From positions 1 through 64,000 of the forward strand of contig SSFR01000012.1 of the NCBI GenBank assembly GCA_008015505.1: a stretch of 64,000 nt of DNA, in the 5' to 3' direction. The stretch's first letter is position 1, and every line of letters begins with the position of its first letter. The translations under genes and the position numbers were made by a program. This stretch comes from Pedobacter sp. (GTDB lineage: Bacteria; Bacteroidota; Bacteroidia; Sphingobacteriales; Sphingobacteriaceae). The notes under the pieces were generated by a model. That model did no database searches, was not told the origin of the DNA, and saw only the letters and a list, made by a program, of their open reading frames with translations. This document shows, piece after piece, positions 52,333-62,426 of this stretch.

Positions 52333-52674
52333 TATTGGTTTTTCAAAACAGACTCTAAAATTAAAAGAGATTTGATTTTTGTCATATACATAGTTGCTCT
52401 TGCGTTTTTAGATATCATGAATTGAAGGTATTGAATTTGGTTATTGATCATCAATTTAGAATGATTATAAATATTGAAAAAAAATGTCAGCGGAGTGTCA
52501 TGCTTAGGTTAATAAATGATATTTTTGCGAGGTCAAAAGCTGGGCGGCAGCGGTCTTTTTTAAGCCTTGTAAGAAATTAAGTAAATGCATTAAAAATGCT
52601 CGAAAGTGCTGGTTAAAGTGGGCGGTGGTTTTACAAATTATTTAAGATCAATTTAAATAGCATAAATATTGGAT
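52333..52674. other. Intergenic region upstream of the respiratory operon
   Basis: About 340 bases. It holds a candidate -7 box TATTTTTG at 52520-52527, about 150 bases before actA, which would leave a long leader containing GC-richer stretches (GCTGGGCGGCAGCGG). I see no gene and no riboswitch I recognise. Confidence 0.4.
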
Positions 52675-53955
52675 ATGAGGAGCGTCTCATTATTTTTTGG
52701 AAGCGTTAAGCGGGTATTCCTGGTACTTTCTTTATTCTTTGTGGGAGGAGTGTCATTTGCACAAAGCGTATCTGAAGGCAAAGCCTTATTTCAGTCAAAA
52801 TGTACCTCATGTCATGCGGTAAATCGGGTGGTGATTGGTCCAGCTTTGAAAGATGTGGATCAGCGTCATGATGAGGAGTGGCTAATTAAGTGGATTCAAA
52901 ATTCTCAAAAAATGATCGCTTCTGGGGATGCTAAGGCAGTTGCTTTAGCAAACCAATATAAGCCCAATGTGATGACTGCATTTCCAGAGTTGACTCCTGA
53001 GAATGTTAAAAGTATCGTTGCTTACATTAAGGAAGAAGGAAATAAGCCAGCTACAACCAATGCAGCAGGTGCAGTGGATGGAGCTTCGAGTAGTAATGAT
53101 GAGGTAAGTGATTTTATGCTTGGGGGCTTGATTTTGGTGATCGTTATAGCCTTTTTAGTCATTATAATCTTGAATCGTGTCATAAAGACTTTTGAGCGTC
53201 TTTTATTGCAAAAACAGGGTGTTGCTCTTGAGGAAGAAGTGGTGAATGAAACGGGAAAAGTGCAAAAGTTAATTGCCTATTTGAAGTTGCGCGCTAAAAA
53301 TAAAAAATTCATATTCTTTATCGTCTTGGGTGTTGTGCTGGTGTTGGGAACTGTGGGGTGGGTAGGCATGTGGAATACCGATGTACATACAGGTTATCAG
53401 CCTGTTCAACCTATTAAGTTTTCCCACCAATTGCATGCAGGTGTTAACAAGATTGATTGTCAGTATTGCCATACCGGTGCTTATAAATCAAAAAATGCAT
53501 CTATTCCGTCATTAAACGTATGTATGAACTGCCACAACTATGTTCAGGCTACCGATAAATATAATGGTGAGATATCCCCTGAAATAAAGAAAATTTATCG
53601 TGCCCTTGATTACGATCCTCAAACCAAGAAATACGGGTCAAGTCCCAAGCCTATTCAGTGGATCCGTATTCATAACTTGCCTGACTTTGCTTATTTCAAT
53701 CACTCGCAACACGTCAAAGTTGCTGGTGTGAAGTGCCAGAAATGTCATGGTCCTATCCAAAATATGGAAGAGGTGTATCAGTATTCTCCATTGACGATGA
53801 AGTGGTGTATTAATTGTCATCGCGAAACAGAGGTCAACTACAAGGGAAACGCGTACTATGCCAGCTTAATAGCAGCACATGAAAAGCTGAAAAAAGGAGA
53901 GAAAATTACGGCTGCCGTTTTAGGTGGGACAGAGTGCGCGAAGTGCCACTATTAG
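52675..53955 (+). CDS. actA: Alternative complex III multiheme cytochrome c subunit ActA
   Basis: A 426-aa protein (ATG at 52675 preferred over TTG at 52669) with a signal peptide. Six CxxCH heme sites are visible: CTSCH near residue 40 in a class I cytochrome c domain, then after a membrane span (LGGLILVIVIAFLVIIIL) and a second span, CQYCH, CMNCH, CQKCH, CINCH and CAKCH in the class III-like multiheme domain. It passes electrons from the quinol-oxidising core towards the terminal oxidase. It heads the actABCDEF-cox operon, 38 bases before actB. Confidence 0.93.
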   Translation: MRSVSLFFGSVKRVFLVLSLFFVGGVSFAQSVSEGKALFQSKCTSCHAVNRVVIGPALKDVDQRHDEEWLIKWIQNSQKMIASGDAKAVALANQYKPNVMTAFPELTPENVKSIVAYIKEEGNKPATTNAAGAVDGASSSNDEVSDFMLGGLILVIVIAFLVIIILNRVIKTFERLLLQKQGVALEEEVVNETGKVQKLIAYLKLRAKNKKFIFFIVLGVVLVLGTVGWVGMWNTDVHTGYQPVQPIKFSHQLHAGVNKIDCQYCHTGAYKSKNASIPSLNVCMNCHNYVQATDKYNGEISPEIKKIYRALDYDPQTKKYGSSPKPIQWIRIHNLPDFAYFNHSQHVKVAGVKCQKCHGPIQNMEEVYQYSPLTMKWCINCHRETEVNYKGNAYYASLIAAHEKLKKGEKITAAVLGGTECAKCHY

Positions 53956-53993
53956 GATAATTTTAAGTTAACGTATACTTTGATATAGCTTAA

Positions 53994-56900
53994 ATGGAAA
54001 GCAATAAGAAATACTGGAAAGGCTTAGAAGAGCTGCACAATACCAAAGATTTTGCCCAAAATAACAAAAACGAATTTGCTGAACCTCTTCCTATCGAGGA
54101 GGTGTTGAACGAAGCCGGTTTAAGTACAGTAGCTCCACGTCGTGATTTTTTAAAAGCCTTGGGTTTTGGATTGGGGGCAGTAACGCTTGCGGCTTGCCAA
54201 CGAGTACCTGTTCACAAATCGATTCCTTATTTGATTAAGCCAGAAGAGGTTGTTCCGGGTATACCTAATTATTATTCTTCTACATTTAATGGCCATAGTG
54301 TTTTAGTAAAAACTAGAGAAGGCCGTCCGATTAAACTAGAAGGGAATCCCAATTGTATTTTAAGTAAAGGTGGTTTAGATTCAAAAGGACAAGCTTCTGT
54401 ATTGGATTTGTATGACGTATCGAAGCTGAAAAACCCGATACTTAATGGTAAGGGCGCTACTTGGAATCAAGTTGATCAGTGGGTTAAAGCTGAGCTAAAC
54501 AAGGTTCAGTCCGCTGGGAAGAAAATACGTATCGTTTCATCTACGGTTAATAGTCCATCGACTAAGTCTGTCATTGCAGATTTTGTGGCAAAATATCCCA
54601 ATACCAAGCATATTCAGGCTGATCCAATTTCTTATACAGGGATCATCAAGGCCAATGAGAATAGCTTTGGGAGAGCGGTTCTGCCAAGGTATCACTTTGA
54701 TAAAGCAGATGTTATAGTGAGTTTCGCTGCTGATTTTTTAGGCACATGGATTTCTCATGTAGAGTTCAATCGGGATTACGCATCCAATCGAAATAATGCC
54801 TCGTTGAAGAATAAAAAAATGTCTCGCCATATTCAGTTTGAGGCGGGAATGAGCTTAACAGGTACCAATGCCGATACGCGAATTCCATTAAAGCCTTCTG
54901 AAGAAGGCATCGCTTTGATTAATCTTTATAATGCTTTAGGGGGCTCACTACCAGGAGCTAAAAAAATTGCAAGTAATCCTAATGCTGATAAAGCTATTGC
55001 ATTAGTTGCTAAAGAACTAAGTGCTGCAAAAGGTAGGTCTTTGGTTGTGTGTGGTTCTAATGATGTATCTACCCAAACTTTAGTTAATGCGATCAACTCC
55101 TTATTAGGGAATTATAGTACAACGATTGATTTAGATAACCCATCTTATCAATACGTTGGCAATGACTCTGAATATGTAGCATTTATCAATGAGATGAAGC
55201 GAGGCGAGGTGGGTGCTGTATTTTTTCTGAATTCGAATCCAGCTTATGATTATTTCAACGCGAAGGATTTTTCAGAGGCATTGAGTAAAGTGGCGCTTCG
55301 TGTTTCTTTTGCTGATCGTGAAGATGAAACAGCTTCATTATGTCAGGTGGTTGCCCCCAATCATCATTATTTGGAATCATGGGGCGATGCTAATCCCGTA
55401 GAAGGCTATTATACCATTATGCAGCCAACAATTAATCCTGTTGGTAATACGCGTTATGCAGAAGAAGGATTTTTAATCTGGTCTGACGCTGCAGTCAAAT
55501 CATATTATCAATATGTAAAAGATAATTGGTCTAAAAACATTCTCCCAAAATTTGGTTCTACTTGGAAACAGCTCTTACAGACAGGTTCTGTTTACTCAGG
55601 TCAGAAAAAAATGAATGCTTATACGTTTAAGCACGATTTGAGTGTTGTTGCGCAAACGATTGTGAATAGAAGCCAGGTATTAAGCAGTGCTGGAGATTCA
55701 GGTCTTGAGCTTTGTCTTTATGAGAATACAGTGATTGGTGATGGTAAAGCTGCTAACAATCCCTGGTTGCAGGAGCTTCCAGATCCTGTATCAAAAGTAA
55801 CTTGGGATAACTTTGTGGCCATTGCTCCTAAGTATGCTCAGAAACTAGGTATTAAAGAATTTGATTTGTTGACGGTTAAAGTTGGCAACAATCAAGTGAC
55901 ACTTCCTGCATTATTACAGCCGGGGCAAGCTATGGGAACGATTGCTATTGCTTTGGGTTATGGTCGTACTAAAGCAGGAAAAGCAGGTTCTGGAGTGGGA
56001 CAAAATGCCTATCCATTTTTAAGTTTTAATAATGGCACAATTCAAGCAGTGAGCTTAGCTACGCTTACTAAGGCAGGTGGTAGTTATGAATTGGCACAAA
56101 CGCAGACACATTATTCGATTGAGGGTAGAAATATTATTCGAGAAACGACGCTAAAGGAGTACTTAAAAGATCCTAATGCAGGCACAGGTCGTCGATTTGA
56201 AAACAAAGTAGACCTTTGGAAAGACTATGATCGTCCGGGTCATAGTTGGGTGATGGCTATTGATTTAAATGCTTGTACAGGCTGTGGTGCATGTGTAGTG
56301 GCTTGTAGTGCCGAGAATAATGTTCCTGTAGTAGGGCGTGATGAGGTTCGTCGTCGTCGCGAGATGCACTGGTTGCGAATTGACCGTTATTATTCATTTG
56401 AGGAAGACGGAAAATCGGTAACTGAAGAGAATGAGATCAAGCGCTTGGATAATATGGATAATGTATCGGTGGTGTATCAGCCAATGATGTGTCAACATTG
56501 TGATCATGCGCCTTGTGAGACAGTTTGCCCAGTATTAGCTACGGTTCATTCCTCGGAGGGATTAAATCAAATGGCTTATAATCGCTGTGTAGGTACGCGT
56601 TATTGTGCCAATAACTGTCCATATAAAGTGCGGCGCTTCAACTGGTTTAACTATTGGAACGATTCAAGGTTTGATAACTATTTGAACAATGAGTTTACGC
56701 AGTTGGCCCTTAATCCAGATGTAACTCCACGTTCAAGAGGGGTGATGGAAAAATGTTCCATGTGTGTTCAGCGTATTCAAGCAGGAAAACTTCAGGCTAA
56801 AATAGAAAAACGACCTTTGAAGGATGGGGATATTAAAATGGCTTGCCAACAAACTTGTCCTACCAATGCAATCATATTTGGTGATGGTAATGATCCTAAT

Positions 56901-57014
56901 TCCGAAGTTTCAAAAGCTTTAAAAAGTGAGCGTACTTATTATGTATTGGAAGAAATTAGCACGCGACCTGGAATAGGCTACCAGACAAAGGTTAGAAATA
57001 CGGTAGAGGTTTAA
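53994..57014 (+). CDS. actB: Alternative complex III subunit ActB (molybdopterin-oxidoreductase-like/Fe-S fusion)
   Basis: A 1006-aa periplasmic subunit. Residues 44-72 hold a Tat-type motif [15 protein letters not shown] followed by a lipobox Cys (TLAACQ). Residues 75-730 resemble the molybdopterin-oxidoreductase fold but lack a cofactor Cys/Ser in the expected place, as known for ActB. The C-terminal part has four Fe-S cluster sites: [49 protein letters not shown] and MCVQRIQAG with [10 protein letters not shown]. It transfers electrons from quinol through Fe-S clusters to the hemes of ActA and ActE. Confidence 0.95.
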   Translation: MESNKKYWKGLEELHNTKDFAQNNKNEFAEPLPIEEVLNEAGLSTVAPRRDFLKALGFGLGAVTLAACQRVPVHKSIPYLIKPEEVVPGIPNYYSSTFNGHSVLVKTREGRPIKLEGNPNCILSKGGLDSKGQASVLDLYDVSKLKNPILNGKGATWNQVDQWVKAELNKVQSAGKKIRIVSSTVNSPSTKSVIADFVAKYPNTKHIQADPISYTGIIKANENSFGRAVLPRYHFDKADVIVSFAADFLGTWISHVEFNRDYASNRNNASLKNKKMSRHIQFEAGMSLTGTNADTRIPLKPSEEGIALINLYNALGGSLPGAKKIASNPNADKAIALVAKELSAAKGRSLVVCGSNDVSTQTLVNAINSLLGNYSTTIDLDNPSYQYVGNDSEYVAFINEMKRGEVGAVFFLNSNPAYDYFNAKDFSEALSKVALRVSFADREDETASLCQVVAPNHHYLESWGDANPVEGYYTIMQPTINPVGNTRYAEEGFLIWSDAAVKSYYQYVKDNWSKNILPKFGSTWKQLLQTGSVYSGQKKMNAYTFKHDLSVVAQTIVNRSQVLSSAGDSGLELCLYENTVIGDGKAANNPWLQELPDPVSKVTWDNFVAIAPKYAQKLGIKEFDLLTVKVGNNQVTLPALLQPGQAMGTIAIALGYGRTKAGKAGSGVGQNAYPFLSFNNGTIQAVSLATLTKAGGSYELAQTQTHYSIEGRNIIRETTLKEYLKDPNAGTGRRFENKVDLWKDYDRPGHSWVMAIDLNACTGCGACVVACSAENNVPVVGRDEVRRRREMHWLRIDRYYSFEEDGKSVTEENEIKRLDNMDNVSVVYQPMMCQHCDHAPCETVCPVLATVHSSEGLNQMAYNRCVGTRYCANNCPYKVRRFNWFNYWNDSRFDNYLNNEFTQLALNPDVTPRSRGVMEKCSMCVQRIQAGKLQAKIEKRPLKDGDIKMACQQTCPTNAIIFGDGNDPNSEVSKALKSERTYYVLEEISTRPGIGYQTKVRNTVEV

Positions 57015-57046
57015 ACAGTTTCACGAGAATAAGAAATTTAAATACG

Positions 57047-58525
57047 ATGTCATCTCATAACGAATCAATACTTAGAGAACCATTAGTCACAGGTAGGGAT
57101 ATTACCTATGCTAAAGTGACAGCGGATATTTTGGTTCCTGTAGAAAATAAACCTAATAAAGCTTGGTGGATTGGGTTCATTATTTCGGTACTTGGGGCAT
57201 TGCTTTGGGTAGGTTCAGTTAGCTATACTTTTTGGACGGGTATTGGTGCTTGGGGTCTTAATAAAACGGTAGGTTGGGCTTGGGATATTACAGGTTTCGT
57301 ATGGTGGGTGGGAATTGGCCATGCTGGTACACTCATTTCGGCGGTATTACTTCTGTTTCGCCAAAATTGGCGTAACTCGATTAATCGTTCAGCAGAGGCT
57401 ATGACCATCTTCGCTGTAATTTGTGCAGCAACTTATGTTATTTCGCACATGGGGCGACCATGGTTGGCTTATTGGGTTTTCCCGCTTCCAAATCAATTTG
57501 GTTCGTTATGGGTAAACTTTAATTCACCATTGGTTTGGGATGTGTTTGCTATTTCGACCTATTTTTCAGTGTCTTTGATATTTTGGTACACGGGTTTGTT
57601 ACCAGATATTGCCACGATTCGTGATCGGGCAACGGGTTTGCGTCGTCGTATTTATTCTATTCTTTCTTTTGGCTGGAATGGATCGGTGAAGACCTGGCAG
57701 CGTTTCGAGATTGTATCCCTTATCCTTGCGGGTGTTTCTACTCCACTGGTACTTTCAGTGCACACGATTGTATCGATGGACTTTGCTACTTCTGTAATTC
57801 CTGGTTGGCACACCACGATATTTCCTCCATATTTTGTGGCTGGAGCTATTTTTTCAGGTTTTGCTATGGTGCAAACTTTATTATTGGTCGCTCGCAAAGT
57901 ATTGGGATTTGAAAACTACATTACTATGTTTCATATCGAATCGATGAATAAAATTATCATTGTAACGGGTTCGATTGTGGGGGTGGCTTATTTGACAGAG
58001 CTTTTCATTGCTTGGTACTCAGGTGCTGAATACGAGCAATACGCTTTCTTGAATCGGGTAAGTGGACCGTATTGGTGGGCGTATTGGAGTATGATGACTT
58101 GTAATGTGATTTCTCCGCAATTGTTTTGGTTTAAAAAGATACGTACCAGTATTGCTGCATCGTGGATATTGTCTATTGTAGTAAATATTGGTATGTGGTT
58201 TGAGCGTTTTGTAATTATCGTGACCTCATTACATCGCGATTATATACCATCAAGTTGGGTGATGTTTTATCCTTCCGTGGTTGATGTTTGTGTGTTTATT
58301 GGTTCAATTGGTGTTTTCTTTACATTGTTTCTCCTATTCTTACGTGTATTACCAGCTATTGCGATGGCAGAGGTGAAGCTTTTGCTTAAGAGCTCCAGTG
58401 ATCAGGCTAAACAAAAGCTGATTACAGAAAAAGCTGTAGACCAAACGCATGCTCAGTTTTATATAGATTCTCTGGAGAAATATGATAGCGTTGCTCCACA
58501 AGTAGCGTATGCAAAAGGTAAATAA
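57047..58525 (+). CDS. actC: Alternative complex III quinol-binding membrane subunit ActC
   Basis: A 492-aa membrane protein of the NrfD/PsrC family, with about ten spans. The first span starts near residue 37 ([20 protein letters not shown]) and the [17 protein letters not shown] helix contains residues around the quinol site. It has a long cytoplasmic C-terminal tail. It follows actB by 32 bases and precedes actD by 23. ActC and ActF are the two related membrane subunits proposed to bind quinol and move protons. Confidence 0.95.
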   Translation: MSSHNESILREPLVTGRDITYAKVTADILVPVENKPNKAWWIGFIISVLGALLWVGSVSYTFWTGIGAWGLNKTVGWAWDITGFVWWVGIGHAGTLISAVLLLFRQNWRNSINRSAEAMTIFAVICAATYVISHMGRPWLAYWVFPLPNQFGSLWVNFNSPLVWDVFAISTYFSVSLIFWYTGLLPDIATIRDRATGLRRRIYSILSFGWNGSVKTWQRFEIVSLILAGVSTPLVLSVHTIVSMDFATSVIPGWHTTIFPPYFVAGAIFSGFAMVQTLLLVARKVLGFENYITMFHIESMNKIIIVTGSIVGVAYLTELFIAWYSGAEYEQYAFLNRVSGPYWWAYWSMMTCNVISPQLFWFKKIRTSIAASWILSIVVNIGMWFERFVIIVTSLHRDYIPSSWVMFYPSVVDVCVFIGSIGVFFTLFLLFLRVLPAIAMAEVKLLLKSSSDQAKQKLITEKAVDQTHAQFYIDSLEKYDSVAPQVAYAKGK

Positions 58526-58548
58526 ACGGCCTCAAACAGTAATAGCAA

Positions 58549-59085
58549 ATGAGTAACACAAAATATATTTTAGGTCATTTTGAAGATCCAGATGATCTGA
58601 TGCATGGTATAGAGCAGCTTCAGGCTAACGACATAAGTATATATGATGTTTTTACACCAATGCCTATACATGGAATTGAGGCAAAGCTTGGTATAAAGCG
58701 TTCGCGTTTGCCTATAGCAGCCTTTTGTTTTGGTATCACGGGTACGATTACAGCTTTTTTAATGATTTTTTACATGTTGGTTTTGGATTGGCCGATTGAC
58801 ATAGGGGGTAAGCCGGCGTTTGCATTTCCAGATTTTATTCCTGTCATGTTTGAGTTGACGGTTTTATTCTGTTCGTTTGGGATGGTGGGCACTTTCTTTT
58901 TTGCTAATCATTTATTTCCGGGGCGTGCACCACGTGTTATGGACCTCAGTGCAACGGATGATCGATTCATTATTGCCATAGATGCGAAGAAGAATCCACA
59001 TCTGGATAAAATTGATCACCTTTTGAAGACGGCTGGTGCAGTAGAAGTTAAGTACAACGAAAGAAAATATGTTAGTTATGAATAA
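58549..59085 (+). CDS. actD: Alternative complex III subunit ActD (DUF3341)
   Basis: A 178-aa membrane protein. The N-terminal 60 residues are soluble (YILGHFEDPDDLMHGIEQL ... YDVFTPMPIHGIE), followed by two spans (IAAFCFGITGTITAFLMIFY and PVMFELTVLFCSFGMVGTFFF) and a C-terminal ferredoxin-like strand region (FIIAIDAKKNPHLDKI). This is the DUF3341 architecture of ActD, a structural subunit. Its stop overlaps the actE start. Confidence 0.93.
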   Translation: MSNTKYILGHFEDPDDLMHGIEQLQANDISIYDVFTPMPIHGIEAKLGIKRSRLPIAAFCFGITGTITAFLMIFYMLVLDWPIDIGGKPAFAFPDFIPVMFELTVLFCSFGMVGTFFFANHLFPGRAPRVMDLSATDDRFIIAIDAKKNPHLDKIDHLLKTAGAVEVKYNERKYVSYE

Positions 59086-59665
59086 GCTGCGTTTGTTAAT
59101 TTTCAGTTTGTCTCTTGTTGTTGTGGTTGTGTTCATGTCTTCTTGCTTTAATAATAGAAGTACAGGATTAGAATATGCCCCTAACATGTATGAGCATAAA
59201 GCTTTTGATCCAGATCAACCCAATGAAAATTTTAAAGATGGAAAGACAGCCCAACTTCCTCCTGACGGAACTACCCCCGTTGGTTTTGATCGTCTCGAAG
59301 ATGATTATCCGAATACACTGGAGGGATATGAGGCTGCGAGTAAAAGTTTAAGTAATCCATATCCGCTGACAATGGCCAACTTGGAAGAAGGAAAGACTCT
59401 TTATTTGAATATGTGTTCACACTGTCATAACTTTGATGGTAAAGGAAATGGCTCAATCATTAAACTACAGAAATTTCCCCCTCCACCATCGTATTCCACT
59501 GGAACATCTTCTCGGGGTGGTGCAATGAAAGATTTAACGGACGGAAAGATATTCCATACTATCACTTATGGTGTTAATCTAATGGGTCCACATAAGTATC
59601 AGTTAACGCCGACCGAGCGTTGGAAGATTGTCATGTACGTTCACGAGTTACAAAAATTACAATAG
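59078..59665 (+). CDS. actE: Alternative complex III monoheme cytochrome c lipoprotein ActE
   Basis: A 195-aa lipoprotein starting at the ATG at 59078 (MNKLRLLIFSLSLVVVVVFM then SSC); an ATG at 59069 adds three residues. The mature protein has one heme site CSHCHNFDGKGNG (about residues 110-122) and a distal Met in GVNLMGPHKY. The start overlaps the actD stop by 8 bases, so translation is coupled. ActE is the exit-side cytochrome that passes electrons to the oxidase. Confidence 0.93.
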   Translation: MNKLRLLIFSLSLVVVVVFMSSCFNNRSTGLEYAPNMYEHKAFDPDQPNENFKDGKTAQLPPDGTTPVGFDRLEDDYPNTLEGYEAASKSLSNPYPLTMANLEEGKTLYLNMCSHCHNFDGKGNGSIIKLQKFPPPPSYSTGTSSRGGAMKDLTDGKIFHTITYGVNLMGPHKYQLTPTERWKIVMYVHELQKLQ

Positions 59666-59679
59666 ATATTTTCAACCAG

Positions 59680-60900
59680 ATGGGAAATCATAGTCATAAT
59701 CATAATTTTTCCGAGCTTTTCAAATTCTCTGGTAAACCTAGAGTTTGGTGTTTAGTTGCCATTCTAATTGGAATCATATCAGTTGGATATGGTTTTTTTA
59801 CAGGTGATATGGAGCGCACTTTTGCGAATCTTTTACTAATGGCTTATTATATTACCTGTGTATGTGCGGCTGGGCTTTTTTTTCTGGCTATACAATATGT
59901 AGCGCAAGCAGGTTGGTCTGCTGGATTAGTTCGAATCCCTCAGGCATTTGCAAGAGTATTGCCTGTTGCTTCTGTTATTTTGATTGCTGTTTGTGCAGGA
60001 GGATTATATACGCATGAATTGTATCATCACTGGCATGCTGAAGGTTTGACTGATCCGAATAGCCCACACTATGATGCAGTGATTGCAGGTAAAGCGAGCT
60101 TTTTGAATATGCCTTTCTTTTTAACTCGATTGGTTGTTTTTTTAGGTGTGTATAGTATTTTTTCTTTCGTACTTACTAAATTTTCTGCTAACGAAGATAT
60201 GGAGGGGGGATTGAATAGCTATCGTAAAAGTATTACTTGGTCTGCGGTATTTTTGGTTATTTTTGGATTTACCACACCAATTTGGGCATTCGATACGATT
60301 ATGTCCTTAGAAGCTCATTGGTTTTCGACCATGTTTGGTTGGTATAATTTTGCCGCTATGTGGGTGAGTGGTTTGTGTGCCATCACTTTGACAGTTATTC
60401 TATTGAAGAAATCAGGGCATCTACCTTGGATCAATGAAAGCCATTTGCATGACTTGGGTAAATTTATATTTGCTTTTTCTATTTTCTGGACTTACGTTTG
60501 GTTTGCACAGTTTCTATTAATTTATTATGCAAATATTCCTGAAGAAACAGTGTATTTCTACAAGCGTTGGGAGCCGGAGTATTTGCCTTGGTTTTGGGTA
60601 AATATCGTGATCAATTTTATTTGTCCCATATTAATTTTGATGACCCGTGATGCTAAACGCAGAATGAATACTTTGATGTACGTCTGTATTTTATTGCTTT
60701 GTGGCCATTGGTTGGACTATTATATGATGATTATGCCCGGTACTGTAGCTGAGCATCGTGGTTTTGGAATTATTGAAATAGGTACGGCACTTGGTTTTGC
60801 TGGATTGTTTGTTTTCTTAATGCTTTCTCAATTGAGCAAAAAGGCGTTAGTTCCCATTCATCATCCTTTTTTAGAAGAGAGTTTACATCATCAAATATAA
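59680..60900 (+). CDS. actF: Alternative complex III membrane subunit ActF
   Basis: A 406-aa membrane protein with about ten hydrophobic spans and a His-rich start (MGNHSHNHNFSELF). The upstream ATG at 59620 lies inside actE and adds residues unlike the family, so I use 59680. ActF is the shorter relative of ActC. Conserved helices include TPIWAFDTIMSLEAHWFSTMFG and YFYKRWEPEYLPWFW. It is the last act gene; a palindromic element at 60906-61067 then separates it from coxB. Confidence 0.93.
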   Translation: MGNHSHNHNFSELFKFSGKPRVWCLVAILIGIISVGYGFFTGDMERTFANLLLMAYYITCVCAAGLFFLAIQYVAQAGWSAGLVRIPQAFARVLPVASVILIAVCAGGLYTHELYHHWHAEGLTDPNSPHYDAVIAGKASFLNMPFFLTRLVVFLGVYSIFSFVLTKFSANEDMEGGLNSYRKSITWSAVFLVIFGFTTPIWAFDTIMSLEAHWFSTMFGWYNFAAMWVSGLCAITLTVILLKKSGHLPWINESHLHDLGKFIFAFSIFWTYVWFAQFLLIYYANIPEETVYFYKRWEPEYLPWFWVNIVINFICPILILMTRDAKRRMNTLMYVCILLLCGHWLDYYMMIMPGTVAEHRGFGIIEIGTALGFAGLFVFLMLSQLSKKALVPIHHPFLEESLHHQI

Positions 60901-60905
60901 TTAAG

Positions 60906-61067
60906 GAGCTTGTTTAAAGTTTATTTTATGAAATTATTGCAGGTTGTTTTTGAGCGAAATGAGGCAGATTATGGAGCCGTAGCGGGGCTTCTATGGCTCC
61001 ATAATCTAACGAAATTGCAACCAAAAAGAGCCAAAAGAATAAAATCAAATAAACTTTAAATAAGCTC
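60906..61067. repeat. Palindromic MITE-like element, copy 4 (between actF and coxB)
   Basis: Terminal inverted repeats GAGCTTGTTTAAAGTTTATTTT and AATAAACTTTAAATAAGCTC. An inner perfect 13-bp stem, AGATTATGGAGCC / GGCTCCATAATCT, lies around a 16-base loop. Left and right flanks match copies 2 and 3. It falls in the gap between two functionally linked operon segments and ends 32 bases before the coxB start. Confidence 0.8.
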
Positions 61068-61098
61068 AAGGTTGTACAGGCGTATTGTTCGATAAAAT

Positions 61099-62379
61099 AT
61101 GAATTTAAAAAAGTTTTTTAGCATTAGGTTCTTAACGGTATTTGTTTGGGTTTGCATGTTGATGATGTGCGAGATGTCTTTGAGCGCGCAATCAATTGAT
61201 TCCACGATGGTATCAACTACCACGGCTACTGATAGTGCGATCTATAAGGAGGATGCTTTATTAAATAAATCTTCGATAAAGCCTTTGATTAGTACGGCAG
61301 TAGATACCAATGCACGATTTGCTGATTACGTAATTAAAAAGCCTGAAACAGATAACTCATCCACATATAAATCAGCACTGTATTATTGTATGCTGTTCTT
61401 CTTACTGTGTGTGTTTATTACTATTGTTGGTAAGGTATTGCAAGTATATGAGTTGTCTCGTGAGATGCAAGGAAAGAAAGAATCTTTTAATTGGAGGAGG
61501 TTTCAGGGAGTACTATTTGTTTTTGTGCTAATAATTGGTCTTTATGGGGTTTATTGGTCTTATACGGTCCATGGTCCAATGAGTATTCACGAGTCGGGAT
61601 CAGTTCATGGGGAGCGAATCGACTTTATGTTTAAGATAACATTGACTATCACTACGATTGTATTCATTCTTACTCATATTGCTCTGTTTAGTTTTGCATT
61701 TAAGTATAGAGGTATTGAAGGTAAGAAGGCCCATTTTTATCCGCATAATAATGCTTTGGAAAAAATTTGGACTGTTATACCAGCTATTGTTTTAACTACA
61801 CTAGTAATATTTGGTTTTTTTACTTGGAGATCAATTACGTCGATTTCTGAAGAAGATCAGAAAAAAGCTTTAAGTATTGAGGTGGTTGGGGAACAATTTA
61901 AGTGGAATATACGTTATGCTGGCGCTGACAATCAGTTGGGTGCTAGAAATTATAAATTAATTTCTGCCAGCAATGGTTTAGGTATCAATTTTAAGGATCC
62001 AAAAAGCTGGGATGATAAATTAGCAGGGGAAATAGTACTGCCTGTTAATCGTCCAATACGAGTAATGATTGGTTCAAAAGATTTTTTACATAGTTTTTAT
62101 ATTCCTACGCTTCGTGTTCAAATGAATGCTGTTCCCGGCATGCCTACTTATTTTCAGTTTACACCACGGTATACAACAGCAGAGATGCGTGAAAGGCGAG
62201 ATGATCCGACATTTGATTATATTTTGCTTTGTGCTAAAATATGTGGTTCGGGTCACTATAATATGCAAGCTAAGGTAAGGGTGGTAGCAGATGGGGAATA
62301 TCAGGAGTGGTTAGCCAAGCAGCCCTTGTATTATAATGATGACGTGAAGAAGGAAATGCAAGTGGCGGCTGGTTTGTAA
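61099..62379 (+). CDS. coxB: Cytochrome c oxidase subunit II
   Basis: A 426-aa subunit with a signal/membrane start, a 60-residue Ser/Thr/Asp linker, then spans near residues 94-112, 135-153, 175-200 and 218-240, more than the usual two. The C-terminal cupredoxin domain (VVGEQFKWNIRYAG, HSFYIPTLRVQMNAVPG) carries the binuclear CuA ligands in LLCAKICGSGHYNMQAK (two Cys, His, Met). No CxxCH heme site follows, so this is not the heme-c-fused type. It accepts electrons from the ActE/ActA cytochromes and passes them to subunit I. Confidence 0.95.
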   Translation: MNLKKFFSIRFLTVFVWVCMLMMCEMSLSAQSIDSTMVSTTTATDSAIYKEDALLNKSSIKPLISTAVDTNARFADYVIKKPETDNSSTYKSALYYCMLFFLLCVFITIVGKVLQVYELSREMQGKKESFNWRRFQGVLFVFVLIIGLYGVYWSYTVHGPMSIHESGSVHGERIDFMFKITLTITTIVFILTHIALFSFAFKYRGIEGKKAHFYPHNNALEKIWTVIPAIVLTTLVIFGFFTWRSITSISEEDQKKALSIEVVGEQFKWNIRYAGADNQLGARNYKLISASNGLGINFKDPKSWDDKLAGEIVLPVNRPIRVMIGSKDFLHSFYIPTLRVQMNAVPGMPTYFQFTPRYTTAEMRERRDDPTFDYILLCAKICGSGHYNMQAKVRVVADGEYQEWLAKQPLYYNDDVKKEMQVAAGL

Positions 62380-62426
62380 ATAAGAGAATCATAATTGGTA
62401 ATCTATACAGATTTTTATAAATAAAT

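Noticed and set aside
52500..52674. Riboswitch upstream of actA
   Set aside because: The GC-richer stretch has no conserved riboswitch core I could recognise.
53994..57014. Functional molybdopterin oxidoreductase
   Set aside because: Position in the act operon and lack of a recognisable cofactor ligand fit ActB, which has the fold without molybdenum.
59620..59679. Earlier start of actF inside actE
   Set aside because: It would overlap 46 bases of actE and give residues unlike ActF; MGNHSHNHNF is the natural start.
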